Shown here one piece after another: positions 13,081 to 25,300 of a DNA stretch of 64,000 bases. The stretch covers positions 2,650,501 to 2,714,500 of the forward strand of contig LR746269.1 of assembly GCA_902729315.2 (NCBI GenBank), written 5' to 3'. The position numbers and the translations under genes were made by a program. Position 1 is the first letter of the stretch, and the number at the start of each line of letters is the position of its first letter. The DNA comes from Spirodela intermedia. Taxonomy: Eukaryota > Streptophyta > Magnoliopsida > Alismatales > Araceae. The notes under the pieces are model-generated. The model was not told the DNA's origin. It was given only the letters and a program-made list of their open reading frames with translations, and did no database searches.

Positions 13081-16000
13081 GTCTTCCTCAAGTTAGTGAA
13101 TGTGTGTTATCTATTCTCAACTTGAACAAAAGGTGATAGAAGATGTTGTGAAGACCTTTGATAAATACATTTGTAATTTAATCATTTGTTTGCACATATG
13201 AAGTATAAATCAATTTACTTTCTGATTTTTATTTGATAACATGTCAATCAATTTCAATGTGTTTAATTATACCATGTTCAATTAAATTATGTGCAATATT
13301 AATAACAAATTTATTGTCATGATAAAGTCCCATCAAACCATCTCTCTTAATCTTCAAATCTTCCACGAAAATGTTCACCCATAATATCTCACATATACCT
13401 TGTGCCATAGTATGAAACTCTGCATCTACACGATCTTATCACACCACTTTGTTTCTTGTTTCTCCATGTAATTAGATTTTCACTAAACAATGTGTAATAC
13501 TCAAAAGTTAATCTTCTATCTACAATTAACTATGTATAATCTACATTGATATAAACTTTAAGTGTCAATCCATTAGTTCTTTTGTATACAATTATTTTCA
13601 CTGACGTCCATTTAAGGTAGTGTAATAGCTGATGAGCCACATGCAAATGTATCTATTTTGGATTATGCATCACATAGTTGATTTAGCTAACTGCATAAGC
13701 TATGTTCGAGCATGCATGCGATAATTAAATCAAGTTTTATATTAATCGTTGATACATCTCTTGATTAACAGTGACATTTTCTTCAATTGCACCAAGCTTG
13801 AAGTTGGGATCTATGAAAGAATTAGCTAGTTTCCTTGTTATTACTAGTTTCTTGTAATAAATACATCTTAAGAAATAAAAATAACATTTATGTTATTTTT
13901 ATTTATGTTGCGGAATAAAAATAACATTCTTAAAGTGAACCACTTTAATTATTAAAAAATATTATAACCAAGGTTTTCATTTCAAATTCTTTGACTAGAC
14001 ATTAACTAACATAATAATTTATAGTCACAATTATATTATCATTATAGTTGTAACTCCCCTAGAGAAGAATACTTGATAAACAAGGTAAAATCACCTTAAC
14101 TTTGTTTATATCCCACCTTGATCATGAATTTTATTAATCTACCAAACCAAGCTCATGGGGATCATTTTAGTTTATAAAAACCTTCTTTTATTTATGTACC
14201 ATATTTATATCTAAAATATTTTCATGTTCCAATGAAACTTTAATAAAACTTTCCTCTTCTAGCTCTATAAATAACAATATGTTTTTCACATCAAATTATT
14301 ATGATCCCAACCAAAGTTAGTCACAAATTATAGCACAATCCTAATTATATTCATTTTTTTATAGGACCAAACGTCTTGAGATAATATGGCCCATAAGTCT
14401 ATGTATACCCTTTAGCAGCCAATTGGGTTTTGTACTTGTCTATTGATCCATCTACTTGATATTTTATATTGTGGACCCATTTGTAATCTATAATTCTTTC
14501 TCATTAGTAGTCTCACCAACTTCAAAGTATTTTTTTTCTAAAGCCTCCATCTCTTCATTCATAACTTGTTTCTATTTTTCATTGGTCAAAGCCTAAAAAA
14601 TAGTATTAAGAATAGTGTTATAATTTAATTTATAAATAAAGACCATATGTAAAGGTGATAAATGAGTATAAGACAAAAAAAGTGTAATGAGATTTAAGGG
14701 TTTTTTTAGTACACATTCTCACAACGTTTCTAAGGGTTATAGGTAAGTTTTTATTATCACATGAAGTTGTGGTTTGTGGTGTATTATTTGTATCATCTTG
14801 AGGGAACTCTTAAACATGCATAAATTCTAGGACATTTGCATTTGTCCTTAAATACAGCTGCCAAATCTTGTATTTTCAAGTTCCTCATCAAAGATAGGTT
14901 CAGGGGTAGGTGAAACAGTGGGTGTTATAGTCGATAAAGAATATAGGGTAGGAAATAAGAAACTTATTTCTTGACCTTCTAAGACTTCACTCACTCTATT
15001 ATCATAGCGTGTGATATAATATGTTTCTTTTTCATTGAAGGTAATATCTTTTGAAATGAAGTAATTTTTAGATGGAAGATGATGGCATCAGTATCTTTTT
15101 TGGGTTTGAAAATATCCCATAAAGATGTATTTTAGTACTCTAGAATTGTGCTTATCTCTATGTTGTTCATGGCTATGAAGGAAGGTTATATACACTTAAA
15201 TATTTTTTGTAGAAGCTTTTTTTTTAATAGAATATGAGGATAAATTGATGATAACATATATATTGGACTTTTAAAGTTAAGATATTTAGATGGTAATTGA
15301 TTTATAAGATGGGTTTCAATAGGGAGTCTATTACCTTAAAAAAAAATAGTGCTTTATTTTAAATAAGAAGTGCTCTAGTCACCTCTAATAAAGGATCAAT
15401 CTTACATTCAATCGTCCCATTTTATTGATGTGTATACATACACGATGATTCATGTAGAATTTCTTCTTTCTAAAAATAGGATCTTAGTGTTTAGTTAAAA
15501 TATTTTATAATATTATCAAGTCAAAACCTCTTGACATTTGTCCCAAATTACTTTTTAATAAAGGGGTAAAATTGTAAGAGTGCAATGCTTACTTCATAAT
15601 TATTTTGAAGTAAATAACCTCAAGATATTCTAATAAAATCATCGATAAAGACAATAAACCACCTAACTCCACTGACATAATATCTTGTGTGGGAGTGTGT
15701 CCCCAAAAATCACTATGGATGCAAAAAAGGCACAATATTTTGTGTTACTTTTAAAAAATGAGAACCATCGATGTTTTACAAATTCACACACATCACACTT
15801 GAAGTAAGATACATTCAAGTTGTGAAATAATAATATGAATATTATGTTTATATTGAAAAGGTTGGGTGTCCTAATCTTCAATGATTAAGTAAAATTTTCT
15901 CCAAAATAGACATGCTAGGTTCATTGGGCAGATATTTATTCTCTTTCATTATATTTAATTATTTGGGTAGTTCAAGTTAGTAGAGTTCACTCCATTGTCC

Positions 16001-16754
16001 AATATGTCCAATTGTCCACTTAGATATCTTGTTAAAAAATAGACAAATATTAAGATCAAATGAGATATTACCCAAGTATTATGTAAGCTTGCTCATTGAA
16101 ATTGGATCAGTAGTCAACATAGGAATGAAGTGCATTCCTTAGGATAATAAAAGGTGAGAAATAAATATTTAATATTCCAACAATCATGACCAAGAAGTCC
16201 ACATTTATAATAATTTCCCTACTATTGAACAATGAGAAAAAATAAGTGTGGGGAGTGAATCATGTGTCTGGTGGCTCTTGAATCAACAATCTATAGAGAT
16301 GATTTACTATTTGTTTAGGTGCTTAATTAAATAAAAGTTGAAAAAATACCAGAACATGCTAGAGGACATGAGGCTAATGATTATTAGACTTGTATATTTC
16401 TTCTATGGCAGGTTGTTGTCCTTGTTATGGTGTGCTTGTTTCTCCTTGTTATGTAATATAACATGAGATTGACCACCACCTCTCGACTGCACTATTTTCT
16501 ATTTACTCCATATATAATGTAACATGAATTAGATCTCTCATATCATTAATTCATGTTTGATCAAATTGTTATCATAATATTCTCACTTTATATGTATATT
16601 TAATTACTAATTTATCTCATTGTCTCAATATCATCATCTTCATTTTTTACTCATAGAGTTGTACTACAGCCCTTATATGAGAGTGGATCCCCAAATATCA
16701 CTATAGATGAAAAAAAAAAACTGCATAAATAGATCATGAGAGAAATCACACCTG

Positions 16755-16768
16755 ATGTTCTAATACCA
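16755..16768 (-). other. Copia primer-binding site
   Basis: Read on the minus strand this is TGGTATTAGAACAT, which differs by two bases from the TGGTATCAGAGC-type site complementary to initiator tRNA-Met used by plant copia elements. It lies immediately inside the presumed 5' LTR boundary and fixes the element's orientation. Confidence 0.7.
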
Positions 16769-17099
16769 TGTCTATCAGTGGAAGGATTTCACTTAACCTC
16801 TAGTCGCGTCCTCTCTCTTTAATAAGATAGTCTTCCATAGTGGTGGCACAAAGAAATTGGAGAGAGTAAGAAAACATTGACCAAAGCCCTAAAACTTCAT
16901 TCCAAAAGACTCATACATTAGGGTTGGAATACCAACCCTAATGTAAGATTGAGCTGGTTCAGTTCATAACTTTAGAAAGACAAAAGTATTATACATAAAA
17001 AGCATTGTCTCTCAACAACTACATAGATTAGTATCTAGTGAACTAAAAATAGCTCTATGTGGTTTGAAACACTCTTGAATGCATGGTATGAAGGATTCA

Positions 17100-17779
17100 A
17101 GTATATATTTGAATGAAAACTTGAATCAGCCCTTTTCTATTAAACATCACAAAAATCAGATTTTTTATTGTACTTATCTGTAGCTGATCTTACATTAGAT
17201 TCATCTAATGGTCACTCACGTGATGAAGTTTAGAAAGATATTCGAAATGATTTTGAAAGAAGTATAATCGGTGAATTAAACTTATTTTGAGAGCAGTATA
17301 AAGAGAAATAAAAATATGGAATATTTTTTGAACAGTCTAAAAAAAAATCTTGTGAACCTCAGAATATATTTGGAATTTAAACCTTAAGACAAAAAGTCTC
17401 ACCTGTTGACTTTAGTTACAGCTTAAAATCAAATGGAAATAAAAAAATTGTTAAAAAAAAGAATCCTAGGCGTATTTGTTATTATAGGGTCAACCATGAA
17501 TACTCGAGCTTGTTTACATAAAGTTAACCATAGATGCTATTTACTCTGGGTTCCATGCTATTTGCGTAAGATTCTCATAATATAAAATTTGAAGGATTTT
17601 TAAGGAAAGAGTTGACTCGTCAAGAACCCTTCCTCTATTCGTCCCCCATTTCTCTCCCCTCCCCGCTGCTTTACTTAAACCCCTTATCCTCCGCCCGTCG
17701 TGTTTCATTCTTCTTCTTTGTGTGTGCAAGCTGCGGCCTTTCGTGTCGGCGAGAGCACCCCCCATCGGATTTAATCGCA
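17100..17779 (+). other. 5' flank and leader of SNRPG
   Basis: AT-rich spacer runs to about 17600. The composition then shifts to a C/T-rich leader (17630–17740) ahead of the SmG start codon at 17780. This fits a plant 5' UTR with pyrimidine-rich tracts. No convincing TATA box was singled out. Confidence 0.45.
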
Positions 17780-20700
17780 ATGAGTCGGTCAGGTCAGCCA
17801 CCGGATCTGAAGAAGTAAGCTCCTGCGCTGCCCTTTCTCTTTTCTTCGTAGCTCCGTTTTTCAGTTTCTTTCCCTGTCTTGTCGTTGTTTCTAAGCCACT
17901 TCTGTTCGTCTCGCGTTGTAAACAGGTATATGGACAAGCAACTCCAGAGTAAGTCTCATTTGCCTGGCTCCCTCGTGATTTTCAGTTTGCTCGAGTTCTA
18001 CTGACAACTTTTGATTCCACCGTTTTATATGCTCTAGGCTATCTCATATAAATATCATTGCAGGGAAATTTTTCCATTTACTTTATTTTATTGACTTGAC
18101 TCCCACGCGTGCATCGTCTTTCATTATGTGACGAGTTTTCTTTTTATAACTTGTTGGATTTCATTGAATCAGATATATCGTTTCCTTTGCTATCCCATTC
18201 TTCACTATTTAGGTACTTTTTTCTTGTTGAAACATGTTTCCGCCAAGAACACAGTTCAGATCTCAGATATTATTTGGACATGCGTATCTCTCCAATCACT
18301 CTCTCTGCATTCAATTATATGTTAGGTGTATGATCGTTTCCCATCAATTAAAAGTTTGCCTTTTTGTTGCATTCTATAAAATTCTGCCAAATATAAATAA
18401 AGAAAAAAATTCTCACTCATTCGTAGTTTCTTTAAATTTTTCATGTGGTGTGATATCACCTCGCAAAAGCATTCTACAGAACCGAATGTCGAGCAAAATA
18501 TAATTTTAAAGGTGAAAATGATGATATAATGAGTACGTCTCTAAAGAACTGTTAACTGCAAGATAAGCGAATGTTGAAAGAGGATCGACATATTTGTGCT
18601 TCAGTGGTTGTCTATGGACCTTAACTTATAATGTGCTTTCAGTAGGATATTAAAAAATAATGAAGGAATGGCATTTATGCCTGAGGATGTGGTGATTATC
18701 CCATGTATATCCTGGAAGTGGGCAGCATAATCAGAGATTGGAGAGGTCCTACAAGAAATTTCTGAAATGGGTCTAAGATGATCGTTGTAGTTATTTCATG
18801 ATTCGGCATGTTGGATATCAAAATCAAATGTATTCCTTGAGTTGATGAAACAGTTGAATCATCGATATCATGACTTGATAGAATGGTTGGCAAGTGGTGT
18901 TTTGAGTCTCATGTTTGAAAGATTGTTAATTAATTTTCAATGCACCAAAAAAAAACATTGTCTCAGAAAATGGCCTGTGTGCATGAATTAATGTGACTAG
19001 TCAACTGGCTATGATGGGGTTGACTGTCCTTGTATTTCCACGTGTGACTGTTATTGGGGCTTCAACATGAGTACAGGTTATAATTTCATTCTTTGATGAA
19101 CTTTGGCTAACATTCTGTCACTTGAACTCGGTATTGTTATTTGAAGTCGGTAATTGATCCGTTTATTTCTCACATATACTAGGAATTTAGATCATAGCAT
19201 TTGCAAGACTGAATCAAAACATTCACGAAATATCGTTTTTTTTTTCCTCATCAAATTGAGGACACATGACAAGGTTCTAGACAGTACCTTGGTACGATTT
19301 TGTCATTGCGTACTCCTATTACTTTAAATCTTTTCCCAAAAAAGTGATCTATTAAAAGGATGATGAAATGGCTTCACTTTGTGCTATTTTTGTCGATCTT
19401 ACATGCTAGTTGACCATGCTTCTGGATGTGAAATTGAGTAATCCCATGAGCATAGCATTGCATGGTAAATAATAAAGTCACTTTGGTTAAAAGGGTCTGG
19501 GTTCAATTTGAAACGTCTGAACTTGCTGAGATCCCCTCATGTAAAGCTTTTATTTTTTGTATGTTATGGTCCACAGCCATGGGTTGAGTCATGCTTTGAT
19601 CCTTGCGTTTTTCAAAGAATCAGGTGGAACGTGTGTCATTCATGGAGTCTTATTATGCAGATTTCTGTGTAATTATTTTAGAAATGATTTGTGTTAATCC
19701 AGCGTATCCTTATGCTTGATTGTACTATAATCCGTGTCACATTCACAGTCTTTTTCTAGTACTTCTCGTCATTAATAACAATTTCCCTCCAACAGAAATT
19801 GGGGAATGATGATGAACAACTATAAAAGCCCCTTAAGGAGAAAGAAAAAAACGTTAAAGGTTACATTTTTGGACTTGTATCTGAGGGTCATCGTGGGAAA
19901 CCCTAATTTTAACGCATTCAAAGAAGTCTAGCGCCCCGTCTTATTCAAAGGAGCCTAGACTTGGGCCTACTTCAACGATCACAGGCTTGGCTCCATTCCA
20001 AAGGAGACCAAGCTCAATCCCATTACAAAAAACGTACCTGTGCTGATTCCCATAAGACCAGGCCCAGGCTATTACAAGTCTATGACCAGACCCATTACAA
20101 GGACCAGGCCTGTCATGAAAGGCCTAAATTTGGGGAAGTTAAGTCCATTGATTAAAATCCAAGAAGACATAATATGGGCCTTCAGCCTGACAATCAAAGA
20201 TCTGGTTAGCACTTATATGATCCTAAGTCTTGTTGCGAAGATCTTTGGTAAACCTTGAGTCGTGTGACACCTGATGTCTATTGGTCAAATCTAGTAAGAA
20301 CTGATGTGAGCCTTGTGTTACGTCTCATATGGACCTTGTATCTAATGGTGAAGTTCAATACAAATGGACTTTGGAGATCCTCCGTGGACCTTGTGTCTAG
20401 GTGTCTAACTGAATTCAGATGGGCCTCAAAACCCGTGAACCAATATATTGGGTGTGGTGATCTAAATCACTCCAATCCTAAAGGGGTTTAAACCATGTGG
20501 TCTAAATCAGCCCACTAAATGTATTTCATCCCATGGATTATTGATTGGTTATTTTTGTGTTGAGTCATGTGTTTCATTATGTAAACCATTTAATGGGATT
20601 CAATTAATAGATCATCATAGAGACCTTTGTCTCCTGCATTCATCTTGTAGACCAAATAACCTGACCCAGGATGTTAAATCGGTTTTCATTCCTATCAGTT

Positions 20701-21981
20701 ACGATATGGACTTCATTTATAAACTCTCAAATGGGCTTAAGTATAAATCTTTAATTAGTATGCAGTAATAAGAATATTGACTAAATATGAAGGAATCAAA
20801 TCTCAACAATAATATTGATGACATTTGGAAAAAAAAGACGATTAAAAAATACAAAGCATTTAAAACAGTAGGAAAGCCCATACACAATCTTTAGAAAGAA
20901 TAAAATAAAAAATGCTGAATATATTCTAAGAAATATACATTTATGTTATAAATAAATCAATATAAAATAGGTACGGATTAAATAAAAAATTTATAATTAG
21001 TTTGATGAAATAAATATTAAATTGATAATAATAATAAACACATGAAAGTAGTCACCTAAACACCAAAGTACCACCATTTCGCTTGGCTTTTCTTTGAGGT
21101 ATCATTTTACACATAGGTCGTCAAGGCCAGTTTTTTCGTTGGAGGAATCCAGTAAATTGTATGTTATGTAATTTATTTTGAAAACTATTTTCCAATTAAT
21201 GTTGTTTGATATTCACGAATGATTTGCCAAGCAAACGAAGATCCAAAAAGATTTAGGAAATTGATTCTCGATTAGAAGTTTGAATGATATCAGTCTTAGG
21301 TGCCATAATTTAGTGCCTAACCAGTGAGATAGTAGTCCACCACCTTGCTCGTCTGAAGAGCTATAGATAAATCCAGGATCTTTCTTCTCTAGAATTTAGA
21401 GGCCTGTAAAATCCGGGCTGTAGTTATATGGATCTTGCCTTCTGAACAGATTTCGGCGTACCTAGAATCTGAAAATGAACAACTGTTGGCTTCTCTACTC
21501 CATCCAGATGGCAGTATATATGCTAACTCCAATTGTAGCATATATAATCATGCCATCATATTTTTCATTTGTGTCATCTCCTAGAATGTTCCTGTTTATG
21601 TTTCCGCAGACTTATCATAATATTTGATGCGACTTGCAGTCAAGCTGAACGCAAACCGAACTGTTGTGGGCACCCTACGTGGGTTTGACCAGTTCATGAA
21701 TCTGGTGCTGGACAACACCTTGGAGATGAACGGAAATGAGAGGAACGACATAGGAATGGTGGTAAGTTTCGGATGCCCCATATCCCAAAACTCGCAACCA
21801 CACCTGTTTCAATTCAGTTCTCTCCTACCATTTTCTTCGGTCTCATCTGCCCAATTCGCCTCCTCTCGTCATGTTTCCACCCATTTCAATCCGAGTGATG
21901 CATTTATTCCCTTCGCAGGTCATCAGAGGTAACAGCGTCGTCCTGATTGAAGCCCTCGAGCCTGTTAGTAGACCTCAGTAG
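17780..21981 (+). CDS. SNRPG: Small nuclear ribonucleoprotein G (SmG)
   Basis: Four exons: 17780–17814, 17926–17948, 21640–21761, 21919–21981 (stop TAG). All junctions are GT–AG and in phase, giving 80 residues, the normal length of plant SmG. The protein starts MSRSGQPPDLKKYMDKQLQ. It carries the Sm1 fold (IKLNANRTVVGTLRGFDQFM) and the Sm2 signature (IRGNSVVLIEALEP). SmG is one of seven Sm proteins that form the ring on U1, U2, U4 and U5 snRNAs; the ring assembles in the cytoplasm and works in the nuclear spliceosome. Exon 2 is only 23 nt, and intron 2 (17949–21639) makes up most of the gene. The start is fixed by the invariant N-terminus. Confidence 0.96.
17949..21639 (+). other. Large SNRPG intron 2
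   Basis: The 3.69 kb intron starts GTAAGT and ends TTGCAG. It is mostly AT-rich and without recognisable genes. A stretch at about 19870–20780 differs in composition, with repeated GGCCTA/AGGCCT-like words and several short open frames. It looks like an inserted repeat of unknown family. No terminal repeats were recognised. Confidence 0.5.
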
Positions 21982-22320
21982 CTGAATCTTCCATGTGTGA
22001 TTGAAGAGATGATCGGGTGTCATCAGCCAACATTCAGAAGTGGAATGAATCTAAGTTGCTTTTACTTTTGAATTTCTCCAGTGTGAGAGACCCTTATACT
22101 TGATAGAGTTCCCGGTATGAAGCAATTTTTCTTGTGAAATCTCTCTCTCTCTTCTCGTTTCACTAATGCACATACATAGCACACCCACATCTTGATTTAT
22201 TCGTGCTTACATTAATCACAGACAGAAATTATCACTTCCCAGAGGAAAATAGACCAAGCGCTCCCCCCCCCCCCATCTTCTCTCTCTCTCTCTACCCAAA
22301 ATGTGTATACAACGTATATA
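21982..22320. other. Convergent 3' flanks of SNRPG and MED25
   Basis: Only 339 bp separate the SNRPG stop (21979–21981, plus) from the MED25 stop (22321–22323, minus), so the two 3' UTRs probably overlap or abut. The spacer holds short CT tracts (near 22140 and 22280) and a run of C at about 22263–22274. Confidence 0.6.
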
Positions 22321-25300
22321 TCAAGGTTGGAAGCCACCCCCTGACATGTTACCCATCGTTTGAGAGGGGACTTTGCCTTGAGACAACATTTGGGACCTGC
22401 CAGGCGCTTGAACAAATGACCCCATCGCAGAGCCAACCATCTGCTGCTGTTGCTGTGGTTGCTGGTGCTGGAGCTGCTGCTGCAGCTGCTGCTGCTGGAG
22501 TTGCTGCTGGTGCTGCAGCTGTTGCTGCTGCTGGATTTGCTGGTGCTGCAGCTGCTGCTGCTGCTGCTGCTGCTGTTGCTGGAGCTGCTGCTGCTGTTGC
22601 TGGAGATGCTGCTGCTGCTGCTGCTGCTGGGACTGTTGTTGTTGCTGCTGGCTGGGTATCTGTGGCTTGAATACCACCATGTCCTAGGCACACACAGAAA
22701 AGGCATCTGCTCAGTTCCAAAGAAAGAAAGGAAAAAAAAAAACCAAGTTCCCAACCAGAAAAGGCTTTGAAGATGATCCTGAAAGAGCAGGTCATCTTGG
22801 AACTAGACTACAGCCCAGATCAACCCGGGAGCGAAAACAGGAAAGACCCAGAAAAAGAAAAGAAAAAAAAAGAAGCAAGACTGTTCTTGTCCAGGACTCA
22901 CCCCAGGGAAGAGCATGCCAATTAAGCGACTGGCTTTATCAGTGATGGAGAGCAGCAGCGTCTGAGATGGAAGCTGGATCACAGCACACTGAGCCAAGGC
23001 AACAAACATCATACATGTAGAACATCAGCAACGGAATCAAGCAAGAAGCTCATTCAGAAGTATCATACAGATTCCCAAAGTAGTAAATCCTATCAAACAA
23101 CTTTTGGGCATAATGCCCTCATCATGATTGTTGTACCTAATGTGCTATAGGTAAAATTTTCGTTCCAGCTTCTGTGGGCAATTATTGATATATCATCTAA
23201 TTCGCTACACATTGGATGAATTATGCAATATCATTGAATGCCTCCAATAAAACTCAGTTAAAGCTCATAATGCAGATAATCAATCTTCAGCTCAAACCAG
23301 GAGTCCGTCAATAATAGACCCATCTACTTCTCATAGAAGTCCCGAATTTCTATGGCATTCATAATTGTCTCAATCAAATGCTTATACTGAGCAGCTCATA
23401 GCTTCTGTGGCGTGAAAAACAACATTAAATGGCTATGAAAACTTCTCTTTGCAGCAACGTGTGGGAGAGAACATATGGTCAAAAAGACAGGACCACTTTT
23501 CTATTTCAGGGGTGAAAATTATTTTTCCAGAACAAAGATGTCCTGAAGGGAGATGGGTTGAAGCACCTGCTTTCCTACTCCTGGGCACATGCTCCAATTA
23601 CCTCAAGAACGCACCTAATGACTAGACATTTTTTATCATAAATCTCTACTTGAGTGCATCACTTTCAGGAAACACTAGTCATCATATCCCGAGTCACCAC
23701 AATTCCTTGTACTCATTGGTTGCATTTAAATTCAAAAAAAAAAAAAAACCGTCTCCGTATACAGTAGGCAAGAACAAATGTTAAGCAGGAATAATGTCAT
23801 GCATAACTCACCAGCTTCCTTTCTTGTAGCTGACCGAGAAATCCATGTTGATTCAGTGTCCGAAAGACCAGAAAGTCTGCCTTACCAATGTATTGCCTAT
23901 TTACAGTACAGCAAGAGCAACATATCGGTGAGTAATGTCATTGAATGCAATAATTTTGATAATAGAGCAAAACAAAACAAAACAAAAGGTTGGAGCCAGA
24001 CTTGTTGTTCATGTGATCCTGGGATATGAGGCGCACAATTTGCATGGTTGGTGGCCAATCTTCGGCAAGCCTGAAACAGAGCAGATGAGCCAGGACACAG
24101 TGACTACACGGCATATCATGGGGAAAGGTAAGAACTAGAGGATAATCACATAATGCTAAAATGTCATCGGCCCACGAGAAGAACAAGGCTATTCCTAGTC
24201 TACCTTTTACTTCACAACCAATAAAGTAACGAATGTGAAATAGCATCCATTCACAACCAGATATGGGATGATATTGTGCATAAAATAGACTTCATGACTA
24301 TATCGTAGCATTAGAGTGCATAAATTTAAGCTCAACTAAAACACAACCAGGAGTGCATCCATCAGAAAAATTTCAAAGTACCCTCCAGAGGAGATTACAA
24401 AGATATATATAAGCCTTCTGTTTGTAACTAACAGAAAGGTGATGGAACTTCAAGAGATAAAAGTTTCTAATTCAAATATGATAAGTTACACCGATTTAGA
24501 AGCCTTCATAGATCACGAGCGCATGTCTAAGGCCATACAATCCAAAAGTGACCATAATCCTCGACTTAAAAAATAATCCATCTACTAAAGATTGTTTTGG
24601 GATAGGACATGCCTACACTCTGCTGTTAAAGGATATATCCAGATATTGTTGCCCTTTGTAGGATAGCTACGGTGAGCCAAAATTTTAAGAAGATTGCCGT
24701 GATGCAAATAGCGAGCATAAGCATGATCCGAAAACATGAAGCCAACCTCAAACCGGGCCCTTATTATTGAATGAAGTTTACACAAACATACAGAAAATAG
24801 CAAGTTCTACACAAAATTACAATGCAGTACTCTGAAGAACAAAACATTATTCTCTTTTTACAAAGTCTCTTCCATTATTGCTCCTAATTACCGAAATAAA
24901 ACCATATAATGTCGTCCTAAATTAACTCCCATTCCAACCACACTATATACACAGATCTGAAACCAAATATTGCCTTCATGTGTAACAGAATATATAAATG
25001 CGAACCAATAAATATACTATCATGAAGAAGAATCAATAAAATAAATTAATTGAGTTTTGTTATTATGTCACAGCAATATTAAAACTAACTTCTGCATTTT
25101 AAACGTCAAAATATCAGCAAACGTATATGAACAATGTCTAAATATGGAGTTACTTTCACCATTAATCATGATTTTTGTATTTTGACTCAAATTTAAAAAT
25201 AGGACAAATACTCAGGTTCCCCTGACAACCTACTGACGTAGAAGCCTCAGGCTGGAATGAATATCATGATCCAATAAACTTAAATCCTAGCTGGATTGCA

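Larger units (their letters stand above)
12863..16950 (-). mobile_element. Degenerate Ty1/copia LTR retrotransposon
   Basis: On the minus strand, broken pieces of a copia polyprotein appear in the normal order. There is a protease core at 16255–16300 (IVDSRATRHM, where the usual DSGA has become DSRA). A pre-integrase RLGHP motif sits near 15866. An integrase zinc-binding stretch (CDVCEFVKH) lies near 15780, and WFIVFIDDF then VCIHINKMGR at about 15420–15650. A reverse transcriptase start (MNEEMEALEKK, VDGSIDKYKT) lies at 14395–14580. RNase H (VDAEFHTMAQGICEIL) lies at 13370–13440. Stops and frameshifts occur throughout, so it cannot be autonomous. The 3' LTR runs from about 13080 to 12863 and is preceded by a purine-rich stretch. 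The 5' LTR starts near 16769, shares a block with 12890–12975, but appears truncated. It lies between two plus-strand genes. Confidence 0.85.

Noticed and set aside
22203-22795. Long frames of poly-Ala, poly-Leu and poly-Ser on both strands
   Set aside because: They are other-frame readings of the MED25 CAG/CAA repeat and carry no family motif.
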